Positions 1 to 13,600 of a stretch of DNA of 64,000 bases are shown in pieces. The notes below the pieces were generated by a model. The model saw only the letters and a program-made list of their open reading frames with translations. It made no database searches and was not told where the DNA came from. The DNA is from Salminus brasiliensis (taxonomy: Eukaryota > Chordata > Actinopteri > Characiformes > Bryconidae): the NCBI RefSeq assembly GCF_030463535.1, contig NC_132881.1, positions 10,896,526 through 10,960,525 of the forward strand. The letters are read 5' to 3'. Numbering within the stretch: the first letter of the stretch is position 1; each line of letters begins with the position of its first letter. The translations under genes and the position numbers were made by a program.

Positions 1-3000
1 ATCTTTCAGTTTCTATACATGCATTGACTTTTTTTTTTTGTCTTACAGGTCTTTAGGACCGCATGAACCAAGGGTTTGTGCATCTGCAACTTTGTGTGTG
101 GCTCGCTATCAATCTTTCTGCAAGTGTGTAATAGGTAGGTGATCATTCAGTTTCTATACATGTATTGACTTTATTTTTTTGTCTTAAAGGTCTTTCGGAC
201 TGCATGAACCAAGGGTCTGTGCATCTGCAACTGTGTGTAACAGGTAGGTGATCATTCAGTTTCTATACATGTATTGACTTTATTTTTTTGTCTTAAAGGT
301 CTTTCGGACCACATGAACCAAGGGTCTGTCAATCTGCAACTGTGTGTGACTCGCTACTATCTGTCTGCAAGTGTGTAACAGGTTGGTGATCATTCAGTTT
401 CTATACATGTATTGACTTTCTTTTTTTATCTTAAAGGTTTTTCGGACCGCATGAACCAAGGGTCTGTGCATCTGCAACTGTGTGACTCGCTACTATCTGT
501 CTGGAAGTGTGTAACAGGTAAGTGATCATTCAGTTTCTTTACATGTATTGACTTTCTTTTTTTGTCTTACAGGTTTTTCGGACCGCATTAACCAAAGGTC
601 TTTCCATTGCCACTGTGTGTGTGGCTCGCTATGTATCTGTCTGCAAGTGTGTAACAGGTTGGTGATCTTTCAGTTTCTATACATGTATTGACTTTCTTTT
701 TTTGTCTTACAGGTCTTTCGGACCACTTGAACCAAGGGTCTGTGCATCTGCAACTCTGTGTGACTCGCTACTATCTGTCTGCAAGTGTGTAACAGGTAGG
801 TGATCATTCAGTTTCTATACATGTATTGCCTTTTTGTTGTCTTACAGGCTTTCAGGACCAATGGCTCCCCCCTTCCTGATAGTGCATACAGCCAACAAGG
901 GTCTTTCCATTGCCACTATGTGTTTGGCTCGCTATCAATCTTTCTGCAAGTGTGTAACAGGTAGGTGATCATTCAGTTTCTATACATGTATTGACTTTCT
1001 TTTTTTGTCTTACACGTTTTTCGGACCGCATGAAGCAAGGGTCTGTGCATCTGCAACTGTGTGTAACAGGTAGGTGATCATTCAGTTTCTATACATGTAT
1101 TGACTTTATTTTTTTGTCTTACAGGTCTTTCGGACCACTTGAACCAAGGGTCTGTGCGTTGCCACTGTGTGTGTGGCTCGCTATCAATCTGTCTGCAAGT
1201 GTGTAACAGGTAGGTGATCATTCAGTTTCTATACATGTATTGACTTTATTTTTTTGTCTTACAGGTTTTTCGGACCACATGAACCAAGGGTCTGTGCATC
1301 TGCAACTGTGTGTAACAGGTAGGTGATCATTCAGTTTCTATACATGTATTGACTTTATTTTTTTGTCTTAAAGGTCTTTCGGACCACATGAACCAAGGGT
1401 CTGTGCATCTGCAACTGTGTGTTACTCGCTACTATCTGTCTGCAAGTGTGTAACAGGTAGGTGATCTTTCAGTTTCTATACATGTATTGACTTTCTTTTT
1501 TTGTCTTACAGGTCTTTCGGACCACTTGAACCAAGGGTCTGTGCGTTGCCACTGTGTGTGTGGCTCGCTATCAATCTGTCTGCAAGTGTGTAAGAGGTAG
1601 GTGATCATTCAGTTTCTTTACATGTATTGACTTTCTTTTTTTGTCTTACAGGTCTTTCGGACCACTTGAACCAAGGGTCTGTGCATCTGCAACTCTGTGT
1701 GACTCGCTACTATCTGTCTGCAAGTGTGTAACAGGTAGGTGATCATTCAGTTTCTATACATGTATTGCCTTTTTGTTGTCTTACAGGCTTTCAGGACCAA
1801 TGGCTCCCCCCTTCCTGATAGTGCATACAGCCAACAAGGGTCTTTCCATTGCCACTATGTGTTTGGCTCGCTATCAATCTTTCTGCAAGTGTGTAACAGG
1901 TAGGTGATCATTCAGTTTCTATACATGTATTGACTTTCTTTTTTTGTCTTACAGGTTTTTCGGACCGCATGAAGCAAGGGTCTGTGCATCTGCAACTGTG
2001 TGTAACAGGTAGGTGATCATTCAGTTTCTATACATGTATTGACTTTATTTTTTTGTCTTACAGGTCTTTCGGACCACTTGAACCAAGGGTCTGTGCGTTG
2101 CCACTGTGTGTGTGGCTCGCTATCAATCTGTCTGCAAGTGTGTAACAGGTAGGTGATCATTCAGTTTATATACATGTATTGACTTTCTTTTTTTGTCTCA
2201 TAGGTCTTTTGGACTGCATGAACCAAGGGTCTGCATCTGCAACTGTGTGGGACTCGCTACTCTGTCTGCAAGTGTGTAACAGGTAGGTGATCTTTCAGTT
2301 TCTATACATGCATTGACTTTTTTTTTTTGTCTTACAGGTCTTTAGGACCGCATGAACCAAGGGTCTGTGCATCTGCAACTTTGTGTGTGGCTCGCTATCA
2401 ATCTTTCTGCAAGTGTGTAACAGGTAGGTGATCATTCAGTTTCTATACATGTATTGACTTTATTTTTTTGTCTTAAAGGTCTTTCGGACTGCATGAACCA
2501 AGGGTCTGTGCATCTGCAACTGTGTGTAACAGGTAGGTGATCATTCAGTTTCTATACATGTATTGACTTTATTTTTTTGTCTTAAAGGTCTTTCGGACCA
2601 CATGAACCAAGGGTCTGTCAATCTGCAACTGTGTGTGACTCGCTACTATCTGTCTGCAAGTGTGTAACAGGTTGGTGATCATTCAGTTTCTATACATGTA
2701 TCGACTTTCTTTTTTTATCTTAAAGGTTTTTCGGACCGCATGAACCAAGGGTCTGTGCATCTGCAACTGTGTGACTCGCTACTATCTGTCTGGAAGTGTG
2801 TAAAAGGTAAGTGATCATTCAGTTTCTTTACATGTATTGACTTTCTTTTTTTGTCTTACAGGTTTTTCGGACCGCATTAACCAAAGGTCTTTCCATTGCC
2901 ACTGTGTGTGTGGCTCGCTATGTATCTGTCTGCAAGTGTGTAACAGGTTGGTGATCTTTCAGTTTCTATACATGTATTGACTTTCTTTTTTTGTCTTACA

Positions 3001-4415
3001 GGTCTTTCGGACCACTTGAACCAAGGGTCTGTGCATCTGCAACTCTGTGTGACTCGCTACTATCTGTCTGGAAGTGTGTAACAGGTAAGTGATCATTCAG
3101 TTTCTTTACATGTATTGACTTTCTTTTTTTGTCTTACAGGTTTTTCGGACCGCATTAACCAAAGGTCTTTCCATTGCCACTGTGTGTGTGGCTCGCTATG
3201 TATCTGTCTGCAAGTGTGTAACAGGTTGGTGATTTTTCAGTTTCTATACATGTATTGACTTTCTTTTTTTGTCTTACAGGTTTTTCGGACCGCATTAACC
3301 AAGGGTCTGTGCATCTGCAACTGTGTGTGTGTGGCTCGCTATCAATCTTTCTGCAAGTGTGTAACAGGTAGGTGATCTTTCAGTTTCTATACATGTATTG
3401 ACTTTCTTTTTTGTCTTACAGGTTTTTCGGACCGCTTGAACCAAGGGTCTGTGCATCTGCAAATGTGTGTGACTCGGTACTCTCTGTTTGCAAGTGTGTA
3501 AACAGTTGGAGACCATTCAGTTTCTATACATGTATTGACTTTCTTTTTTTGTCTTACAGGTTTTTTGGACCGCATGAACCAAGGGTCTGTGCATCTGCAA
3601 CTGTGTGTGACTCGCTACTCTCTGTCTGCAAGTGTGTTATAGGTAGGTGATCATTCAGTTTCTATACATGTATTGACTTTCTTTTTTTATCTTACATGTT
3701 TTTCGGACCGCATGAACCAAGGGTCTGTGCATCTGCAACTATTTGTGACCTCTTTACTATCTGTCCGCAAGTGTGTAACAGGTAGGTGATCATTCAGTTT
3801 GTATACATATATTGCCTTTTTGATTTGACTTTCTTTTTTTCTCTTGAAGGTTTTTCGGACCACATGAACCAAGGGTCTGTGCATCTGCAACTATTTGTGA
3901 CCTCTGTACTATCTGTCCGCAAGTGTGTAACAGGTAGGTGATCATTCAGTTTGTATACATATATTGCCTTTTTGTTTTGACTTTCTTTTTTTGTCTTAAA
4001 GGTCTTTCGGACCACATGAACCAAGAGTCTGTGCATCTGCAACTATGTGTGACTCGCTACTATCTGTCTGCAAGTGTGTAACAGGTAGGTGATCATTCAG
4101 TTTCTATACATGTTTTGACTTTCTTTTTTTGTCTTACAAGTTTTTCGGACCTCATGAACCAAGGGTCTGTGCATCTGCAACTGTGTGTGACTCGCTACTA
4201 TCTGTCTGCAAGTGTGTAACAGGTAGGTGATTATTCAGTTTCTATTCATGTATTGACTTTCTTTTTTTGTCTTAAAGGACTTTCGGACCACATTAACCAA
4301 GGGTCTGTGCATCTGCAACTGTGTGTGACTCGCTACTATCTGTCTGCAAGTGTGTAACAGGTAGGTGATCATTCAGTTTCTATACATGTTTTGACTTTCT
4401 CTTTTTGTCTTACAG

Positions 4416-4500
4416 GTTTTTCAGACCGCATGAACCAAGGGTCTTTCCATTGCCACTGTGTGTGTGGCTCACTATCAATCTGTCTGCAAGTGTGTAACAG
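4416..4500 (+). other. Representative 85-nt exon-like block (type B)
   Basis: This block follows a TTACAG acceptor and is followed at 4,501 by GTAGGTGATC. It differs from the commoner type by GGGTCTTTCCATTGCCAC in place of GGGTCTGTGCATCTGCAA and by an extra two nucleotides. Entered with two nucleotides completing a codon, it reads open to its end and leaves two nucleotides over. The peptide would be rich in Cys and His (FHCHCVCGSL). It is given as an example of the second main unit type. Confidence 0.7.
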
Positions 4501-4555
4501 GTAGGTGATCATTCAGTTTCTATACATGTATTGACTTTCTTTTTTTGTCTTACAG
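4501..4555 (+). other. Representative 55-nt intron-like block
   Basis: The block starts GTAGGTGATC and ends TTACAG. A TTGAC motif at 4,531 to 4,535 fits the YTRAY branch consensus, with its A at 4,534, 21 nt before the end, followed by a T-rich tract. This is the spacing expected of a very short vertebrate intron. The same arrangement recurs in nearly every unit of the array. Confidence 0.7.
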
Positions 4556-4638
4556 GTTTTTCGGACCACATAAACCAAGGGTCTGTGCATCTGCAACTAT
4601 GTGTGACTCGCTACTATCTGTCTGCAAGTGTGTAACAG
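4556..4638 (+). other. Representative 83-nt exon-like block (type A)
   Basis: This is the most frequent unit type. It lies between a CAG acceptor and a GTAGGTGA donor. Only the frame in which the first base completes a codon is open throughout; the other two frames hit TGA or TAA, the TAA lying in the terminal GTGTAACAG. Two consecutive type A blocks therefore cannot stay open after splicing, which argues against a long protein from the array as it stands. Confidence 0.7.
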
Positions 4639-7600
4639 GTAGGTGATCATTCAGTTTTTATACATGTATTGACTTTCTTTTTTTGTCTTACAGGTTTTTC
4701 GGACCACATGAACCAAGGGTCTGTGCATCTGCAACTATGTGTGACTCGCTACTATCTGTCTGCAAGTGTGTAACAGGTAGGTGATTATTCAGTTTCTATA
4801 CATGTTTTGACTTTCTCTTTTTGTCTTACAGGTTTTTCAGACCGCATGAACCAAGGGTCTTTCCATTGCCACTGTGTGTGTGGCTCACTATCAATCTGTC
4901 TGCAAGTGTGTAACAGGTAGGTGATCATTCAGTTTCTATACATGTATTGACTTTCTTTTTTTGTCTTAAATGTTTTTCGGACCTCATGAATCAAGGGTCT
5001 GTGCATCTGCAACTATGTGTGACTCGCTACTATCTGTCTGCAAGTGTGTAACAGGTAGGTGGTCATTCAGTTTCTATACATGTATTTACTTTCTTTTTTT
5101 GTTTTACAGGTTTTTCGGACCACATGAACCAAGGGTCTTTGCATCTGCAACTATGTGTGACTCGCTACTATCTGTCTGCAAGTGTGTAACAGGTAGGTGA
5201 TTATTCAGTTTCTATACATGTTTTGACTTTCTCTTTTTGTCTTACAGGTTTTTCAGACCGCATGAACCAAGGGTCTTTCCATTGCCACTGTGTGTGTGGC
5301 TCACTATCAATCTGTCTGCAAGTGTGTAACAGGTAGGTGATCATTCAGTTTCTATACATGTATTGACTTTCTTTTTTTGTCTTACAGGTTTTTCGGACCA
5401 CATAAACCAAGGGTCTGTGCATCTGCAACTATGTGTGACTCGCTACTATCTGTCTGCAAGTGTGTAACAGGTAGGTGATCATTCAGTTTTTATACATGTA
5501 TTGACTTTCTTTTTTTGTCTTACAGGTTTTTCGGACCACATGAACCAAGGGTCTGTGCATCTGCAACTATGTGTGACTCGCTACTGTCTGTCTGCAAGTG
5601 TGTAACAGGTAGGTGATCATTCAGTTTCTATACATGTATTGCCTTTTCATTGTCTTACAGGCTATCAGGGCCAATGGCTCCCCCCTTCCTGATAGTGCAT
5701 ACAGCCAACAAGGGTCTTTCCATTTCCACTGTGTGTGTGGCTCGCTATGTATCTGTCTGCAAGTGTGTAACAGGTTGGTGATCTTTCAGTTTCTATACAT
5801 GTATTGACTTTCTTTTTTTGTCTTACAGGTTTTTCGGACCGCATGAAGCAAGGGTCTGTGCATCTGCAACTGTGTGTAACAGGTAGGTGATCATTCAGTT
5901 TCTATACATGTATTGACTTTATTTTTTTGTCTTACAGGTCTTTCGGACCACTTGAACCAAGGGTCTGTGCGTTGCCACTGTGTGTGTGGCTCGCTATCAA
6001 TCTGTCTGCAAGTGTGTAACAGGTAGGTGATCATTCAGTTTCTATACATGTATTGACTTTATTTTTTTGTCTTACAGGTTTTTCGGACCACATGAACCAA
6101 GGGTCTGTGCATCTGCAACTGTGTGTAACAGGTAGGTGATCATTCAGTTTCTATACATGTATTGACTTTATTTTTTTGTCTTAAAGGTCTTTCGGACCAC
6201 ATGAACCAAGGGTCTGTGCATCTGCAACTGTGTGTAACAGGTAGGTGATCATTCAGTTTCTATACATGTATTGACTTTATTTTTTTGTCTTAAAGGTCTT
6301 TCGGACAACATGAACCAAGGTTCTGTCAATCTGCAACTGTGTGTGACTCGCTACTATCTGGCTGCAAGTGTGTAACAGGTAAGTGATCATTCAGTTTCTA
6401 TACATGTATTGACTTTCTTTTTTTGTGTTACAGGTTTTTCGGACCGCATTAACCAAAGGTCTTTCTATTGCCACTGTGTGTGTGGCTCGCTATGTATCTG
6501 TCTGCAAGTGTGTAACAGGTAGGTGATCATTCAGTTTTTGTACATGTATTGACTTTCTTTTTTTTGTCTTACAGGTTTTTCGGAACGCATGAACCAAGGG
6601 TCTGTGCATCTGCAACTGTGTGTTACTCGCTACTATCTGTCTGCAAGTGTGTAACAGGTAGGTGATCTTTCAGTTTCTATACATGTATTGACTTTCTTTT
6701 TTTGTCTTACAGGTCTTTCGGACCACTTGAACCAAGGGTCTGTGCGTTGCCACTGTGTGTGTGGCTCGCTATCAATCTGTCTGCAAGTGTGTAACAGGTA
6801 GGTGATCATTCAGTTTCTATACATGTATTGACTTTCCTTTTTTGTTTTACAGGTTTTTCGGACCACATGAACCAAGGGTCTGTGCATCTGCAACTCTGTG
6901 TGACTCGCTACTATCTGTCTGCAAGTGTGTAACAGGTAGGTGATCATTCAGTTTATATACATGTATTGACTTTCTTTTTTTGTCTCATAGGTCTTTCGGA
7001 CTGCATGAACCAAGGGTCTGCATCTGCAACTGTGTGGGACTCGCTACTCTGTCTGCAAGTGTGTAACAGGTAGGTGATCTTTCAGTTTCTATACATGCAT
7101 TGACTTTTTTTTTTTGTCTTACAGGTCTTTAGGACCGCATGAACCAAGGGTCTGTGCATCTGCAACTTTGTGTGTGGCTCGCTATCAATCTTTCTGCAAG
7201 TGTGTAACAGGTAGGTGATCATTCAGTTTCTATACATGTATTGACTTTATTTTTTTGTCTTAAAGGTCTTTCAGACTGCATGAACCAAGGGTCTGTGCAT
7301 CTGCAACTGTGTGTAACAGGTAGGTGATCATTCAGTTTCTATACATGTATTGACTTTATTTTTTTGTCTTAAAGGTCTTTCGGACCACATGAACCAAGGG
7401 TCTGTCAATCTGCAACTGTGTGTGACTCGCTACTATCTGTCTGCAAGTGTGTAACAGGTTGGTGATCATTCAGTTTCTATACATGTATTGACTTTCTTTT
7501 TTTATCTTAAAGGTTTTTCGGACCGCATGAACCAAGGGTCTGTGCATCTGCAACTGTGTGACTCGCTACTATCTGTCTGGAAGTGTGTAACAGGTAAGTG

Positions 7601-10600
7601 ATCATTCAGTTTCTTTACATGTATTGACTTTCTTTTTTTGTCTTACAGGTCTTTCGGACCACATGAACCAAGGGTCTGTGCATCTGCAACTGTGTGTGTG
7701 TGGCTCGCTATCAAACTTTCTGCAAGTGTGTAACAGGTAGGTGATCTTTCAGTTTCTATACATGTATTGACTTTCTTTTTTGTCTTACAGGTTTTTCGGA
7801 CCGCTTGAACCAAGGGTCTGTGCATCTGCAAATGTGTGTGACTCGGTACTCTCTGTTTGCAAGTGTGTAAACAGTTGGAGACCATTCAGTTTCTATACAT
7901 GTATTGACTTTCTTTTTTTGTCTTACAGGTTTTTTGGACCGCATGAACCAAGGGTCTGTGCATCTGCAACTGTGTGTGACTCGCTACTCTCTGTCTGCAA
8001 GTGTGTTATAGGTAGGTGATCATTCAGTTTCTATACATGTATTGACTTTCTTTTTTTATCTTACAGGTTTTTCGGACCGCATGAACCAAGGGTCTGTGCA
8101 TCTGCAACTATTTGTGACCTCTTTACTATCTGTCCGCAAGTGTGTAACAGGTAGGTGATCATTCAGTTTGTATACATATATTGCCTTTTTGATTTGACTT
8201 TCTTTTTTTCTCTTGAAGGTTTTTCGGACCACATGAACCAAGGGTCTGTGCATCTGCAACTATTTGTGACCTCTGTACTATCTGTCCGCAAGTGTGTAAC
8301 AGGTAGGTGATCATTCAGTTTCTATACATGTTTTGACTTTCTTTTTTTGTCTTACAAGTTTTTCGGACCTCATGAACCAAGGGTCTGTGCATCTGCAACT
8401 GTGTGTGACTCGCTACTATCTGTCTGCAAGTGTGTAACAGGTAGGTGATTATTCAGTTTCTATTCATGTATTGACTTTCTTTTTTTGTCTTAAAGGTCTT
8501 TCGGACCACATTAACCAAGGGTCTGTGCATCTGCAACTGTGTGTGACTCGCTACTATCTGTCTGCAAGTGTGTAACAGGTAGGTGATCATTCAGTTTCTA
8601 TACATGTTTTGACTTTCTCTTTTTGTCTTACAGGTTTTTCAGACCGCATGAACCAAGGGTCTTTCCATTGCCACTGTGTGTGTGGCTCACTATCAATCTG
8701 TCTGCAAGTGTGTAACAGGTAGGTGATCATTCAGTTTCTATACATGTATTGACTTTCTTTTTTTGTCTTAAATGTTTTTCGGACCTCATGAATCAAGGGT
8801 CTGTGCATCTGCAACTATGTGTGACTCGCTACTATCTGTCTGCAAGTGTGTAACAGGTAGGTGGTCATTCAGTTTCTATACATGTATTTACTTTCTTTTT
8901 TTGTTTTACAGGTTTTTCGGACCACATGAACCAAGGGTCTTTGCATCTGCAACTATGTGTGACTCGCTACTATCTGTCTGCAAGTGTGTAACAGGTAGGT
9001 GATTATTCAGTTTCTATACATGTTTTGACTTTCTCTTTTTGTCTTACAGGTTTTTCAGACCGCATGAACCAAGGGTCTTTCCATTGCCACTGTGTGTGTG
9101 GCTCACTATCAATCTGTCTGCAAGTGTGTAACAGGTAGGTGATCATTCAGTTTCTATACATGTATTGACTTTCTTTTTTTATCTTACAGGTTTTTTGGAC
9201 CGCATGAACCAAGGGTCTGTGCATCTGCAACTGTGTGTGACTCGCTACTCTCTGTCTGCAAGTGTGTTATAGGTAGGTGATCATTCAGTTTCTATACATG
9301 TATTGACTTTCTTTTTTTATCTTACAGGTTTTTCGGACCGCATGAACCAAGGGTCTGTGCATCTGCAACTATTTGTGACCTCTTTACTATCTGTCCGCAA
9401 GTGTGTAACAGGTAGGTGATCATTCAGTTTGTATACATATATTGCCTTTTTGATTTGACTTTCTTTTTTTCTCTTGAAGGTTTTTCGGACCACATGAACC
9501 AAGGGTCTGTGCATCTGCAACTATTTGTGACCTCTGTACTATCTGTCCGCAAGTGTGTAACAGGTAGGTGATCATTCAGTTTGTATACATATATTGCCTT
9601 TTTGTTTTGACTTTCTTTTTTTGTCTTAAAGGTCTTTCGGACCACATGAACCAAGAGTCTGTGCATCTGCAACTATGTGTGACTCGCTACTATCTGTCTG
9701 CAAGTGTGTAACAGGTAGGTGATCATTCAGTTTCTATACATGTTTTGACTTTCTTTTTTTGTCTTACAAGTTTTTCGGACCTCATGAACCAAGGGTCTGT
9801 GCATCTGCAACTGTGTGTGACTCGCTACTATCTGTCTGCAAGTGTGTAACAGGTAGGTGATTATTCAGTTTCTATTCATGTATTGACTTTCTTTTTTTGT
9901 CTTAAAGGTCTTTCGGACCACATTAACCAAGGGTCTGTGCATCTGCAACTGTGTGTGACTCGCTACTATCTGTCTGCAAGTGTGTAACAGGTAGGTGATC
10001 ATTCAGTTTCTATACATGTTTTGACTTTCTCTTTTTGTCTTACAGGTTTTTCAGACCGCATGAACCAAGGGTCTTTCCATTGCCACTGTGTGTGTGGCTC
10101 ACTATCAATCTGTCTGCAAGTGTGTAACAGGTAGGAGATCATTCAGTTTCTATACATATATTGACTTTCTTTTTTTGTCTTACAGGTTTTTCGGACCACA
10201 TAAACCAAGGGTCTATGCATCTGCAACTATGTGTGACTCGCTACTCTCTGTCTGCAAGTGTGTAACAGGTAGGTGATCATTCAGTTTCTATACATGTATT
10301 GACTTTCTTTTTTTGTCTTAAATGTTTTTCGGACCTCATGAATCAAGGGTCTGTGCATCTGCAACTATGTGTGACTCGCTACTATCTGTCTGCAAGTGTG
10401 TAACAGGTAGGTGGTCATTCAGTTTCTATACATGTATTTACTTTCTTTTTTTGTTTTACAGGTTTTTCGGACCACATGAACCAAGGGTCTTTGCATCTGC
10501 AACTATGTGTGACTCGCTACTATCTGTCTGCAAGTGTGTAACAGGTAGGTGATTATTCAGTTTCTATACATGTTTTGACTTTCTCTTTTTGTCTTACAGG

Positions 10601-13600
10601 TTTTTCAGACCGCATGAACCAAGGGTCTTTCCATTGCCACTGTGTGTGTGGCTCACTATCAATCTGTCTGCAAGTGTGTAACAGGTAGGTGATCATTCAG
10701 TTTCTATACATGTATTGACTTTCTTTTTTTGTCTTACAGGTTTTTCGGACCACATAAACCAAGGGTCTATGCATCTGCAACTATGTGTGACTCGCTACTA
10801 TCTGTCTGCAAGTGTGTAACAGGTAGGTGATCATTCAGTTTTTATACATGTATTGACTTTCTTTTTTTGTCTTACAGGTTTTTCGGACCACATGAACCAA
10901 GGGTCTGTGCATCTGCAACTATGTGTGACTCGCTACTGTCTGTCTGCAAGTGTGTAACAGGTAGGTGATCATTCAGTTTCTATACATGTATTGCCTTTTC
11001 GTTGTCTTACAGGCTATCAGGGCCAATGGCTCCCCCCTTCCTGATAGTGCATACAGCCAACAAGGGTCTTTCCATTTCCACTGTGTGTGTGGCTCGCTAT
11101 CAATCTGTCTGCAAGTGTGTAACAGGTAGGTGATTATTCAGTTTCTATACATGTATTGACTTTCTTTTTTTGTCTTACAGGTTTTTCTGACCGCATGAAG
11201 AAAGGGTCTTTGCATCTGCAACTTTGTGTGACACGCTACTATCTGTCTGCAAGTGTGTAACAGGTAGGTGATTATTCAGTTTCTATACATGTATTGACTT
11301 TCTTTTTTTTGTCTTACAAGTTTTTTGGACCACATGAACCAAGGGTCTTTCCATTGCCACTGTATGTGTGGCTCGCTATCAATCTGTCTGCAAGTGTGTA
11401 ACGGGTAGGTGATTATTCAGTTTCTATACATGTTTTGACTTTCTGTTTTTGTCTTACAAGTTTTTCGCACCACATGAACCAAGGGTCTGTGCATCTGCAA
11501 CTATGTGTGACTTGCTACTCTCTGTCTGCAAGTGTGTAACAGGTTGGTGATCATTCAGTTTCTATACATGTATTGACTTTCTTTTTTTGTCTTAAAGGTC
11601 ATTCGGACCACGTGAACCAAGGGTCTGTGCATCTGCAACTATGTGTGAATCGCTACTCTCTGTCTGCAAGTGTGTAACAGGTTGGTAATCATTCAGTTTC
11701 TATACATGTATTGACTTTCTTTTTTTGTCTTACAGGTTTTTCTGAACCGCATAAAGAAAGGGTCTGTGCATCTGCAACTGTCTGTGACTCGCTACTATCT
11801 GTCTGCAAGTGTGTAACAGGTAGGTGATCATTCAGTTTCTATACATGTATTGACTTTCTTTTTTGTCTTACAGGTTTTTCAGACCGCATGAACCAAGGGT
11901 CTTTCCATTGCCACTGTGTGTGTGGCTCGCTATCAATCTGTCTGCAAGTGTGTAACAGGTAGGTGATTATTCAGTTTCTATACATGTTTTGTCTTTCTCT
12001 TTTTGTCTTACAAGTTTTTCGCACCACATGAACCAAGGGTCTGTGCATCTGCAACTATGTGTGACTTGCTACTCTCTGTCTGCAAGTGTGTAACAGGTTG
12101 GTGATCATTCAGTTTCTATACATGTATTGACTTTCTTTTTTTGTCTTAAAGGTCATTCGGACCACATGAACCAAGGGTCTGTGCATCTGCAACTATGTGT
12201 GAATCGCTACTCTCTGTCTGCAAGTGTGTAACAGGTTGGTAATCATTCAGTTTCTATACATGTATTGACTTTCTTTTTTTGTCTTACAGGTTTTTCTGAA
12301 CCGCATAAAGAAAGGGTCTGTGCATCTGCAACTGTCTGTGACTCGCTACTATCTGTCTGCAAGTGTGTAACAGGTAGGTGATCATTCAGTTTCTATACAT
12401 GTATTGACTTTCTTTTTTTGTCTTACAGGTTTTTCGGACCGCATGAACCAAGGGTCTTTCCATTGCCACTGTGTGTGTGGCTCGCTATCAATCTGTCTGC
12501 AAGTGTGTAACAGGTAGGTGATCATTCAGTTTCTATACATGTATTGACTTTCTTTTTTTGTCTTAAAGGTCTTTCGGACCGCATGAATCAAGGTTCTGTG
12601 CATCTGCAACTATGTGTGACTCGCTACTCTCTGTCTGCAAGTGTGTAACAGGTTGGTGAACATTCAGTTTCTATACATGTATTGACTTTCTTTTTTTGTC
12701 TTACAGGTTTTTCGGACCACATGAACCAAGGGTCTGTGCATCTGCAACTATGTGTGACCTGTGTACTATCTGTCCGCAAGTGTGTAACAGGTAGGTGATC
12801 ATTCAGTTTGTATACATATATTGCTTTTTTGTTTTGACTTTCTCTTTTTGTCTTACAGGTTTTTCGCACCACATAAACCAAGGGTCTGTGCATCTGCAAC
12901 TATGTGTGACTTGCTACTCTCTGTCTGCCAGTGTGTAACAGGTAGGTGATTATTCAGTTTCTATACATGTTTTCACTTTCTCTTTTTGTCTTACAGGTTT
13001 TTCGGACCGCATGAACCAAGGGTCTGTGCATCTGCAACTGTCTGTGACTCGCTACTATCTGTCTGCAAGTGTGTAACAGGTAGGTGATCATTCAGTTTCT
13101 ATACATGTATTGACTTTCTTTTTTTGTCTTACAGGTTTTTCAGACCGCATGAACCAAGGGTCTTTCCATTGCTACTGTGTGTGTGGCTCGCTATCAATCT
13201 GTCTGCAAGTGTGTAACAGGTAGGTGATTATTCAGTTTCTATACATGTTTTGACTTTCTCTTTTTGTCTTACAGGTTTTTCGGACCACATAAACCAAGGG
13301 TCTATGCATCTGCAACTATGTGTGACTCGCTACTATCTGTCTGCAAGTGTGTAACAGGTAGGTGATCATTCAGTTTTTATACATGTATTGACTTTCTTTT
13401 TTTGTCTTACAGGTTTTTCAGACCACATGAACCAAGGGTCTGTGCATCTGCAACTATGTGTGACCTGTGTACTATCTGTCCGCAAGTGTGTAACAGGTAG
13501 GTGATCATTCAGTTTGTATACATGTATTGCCTTTTTGTTTTGACTTTCTCTTTTTGTCTTACAGGTTTTTCGCACCACATGAACCAAGGGTCTGTGCATC

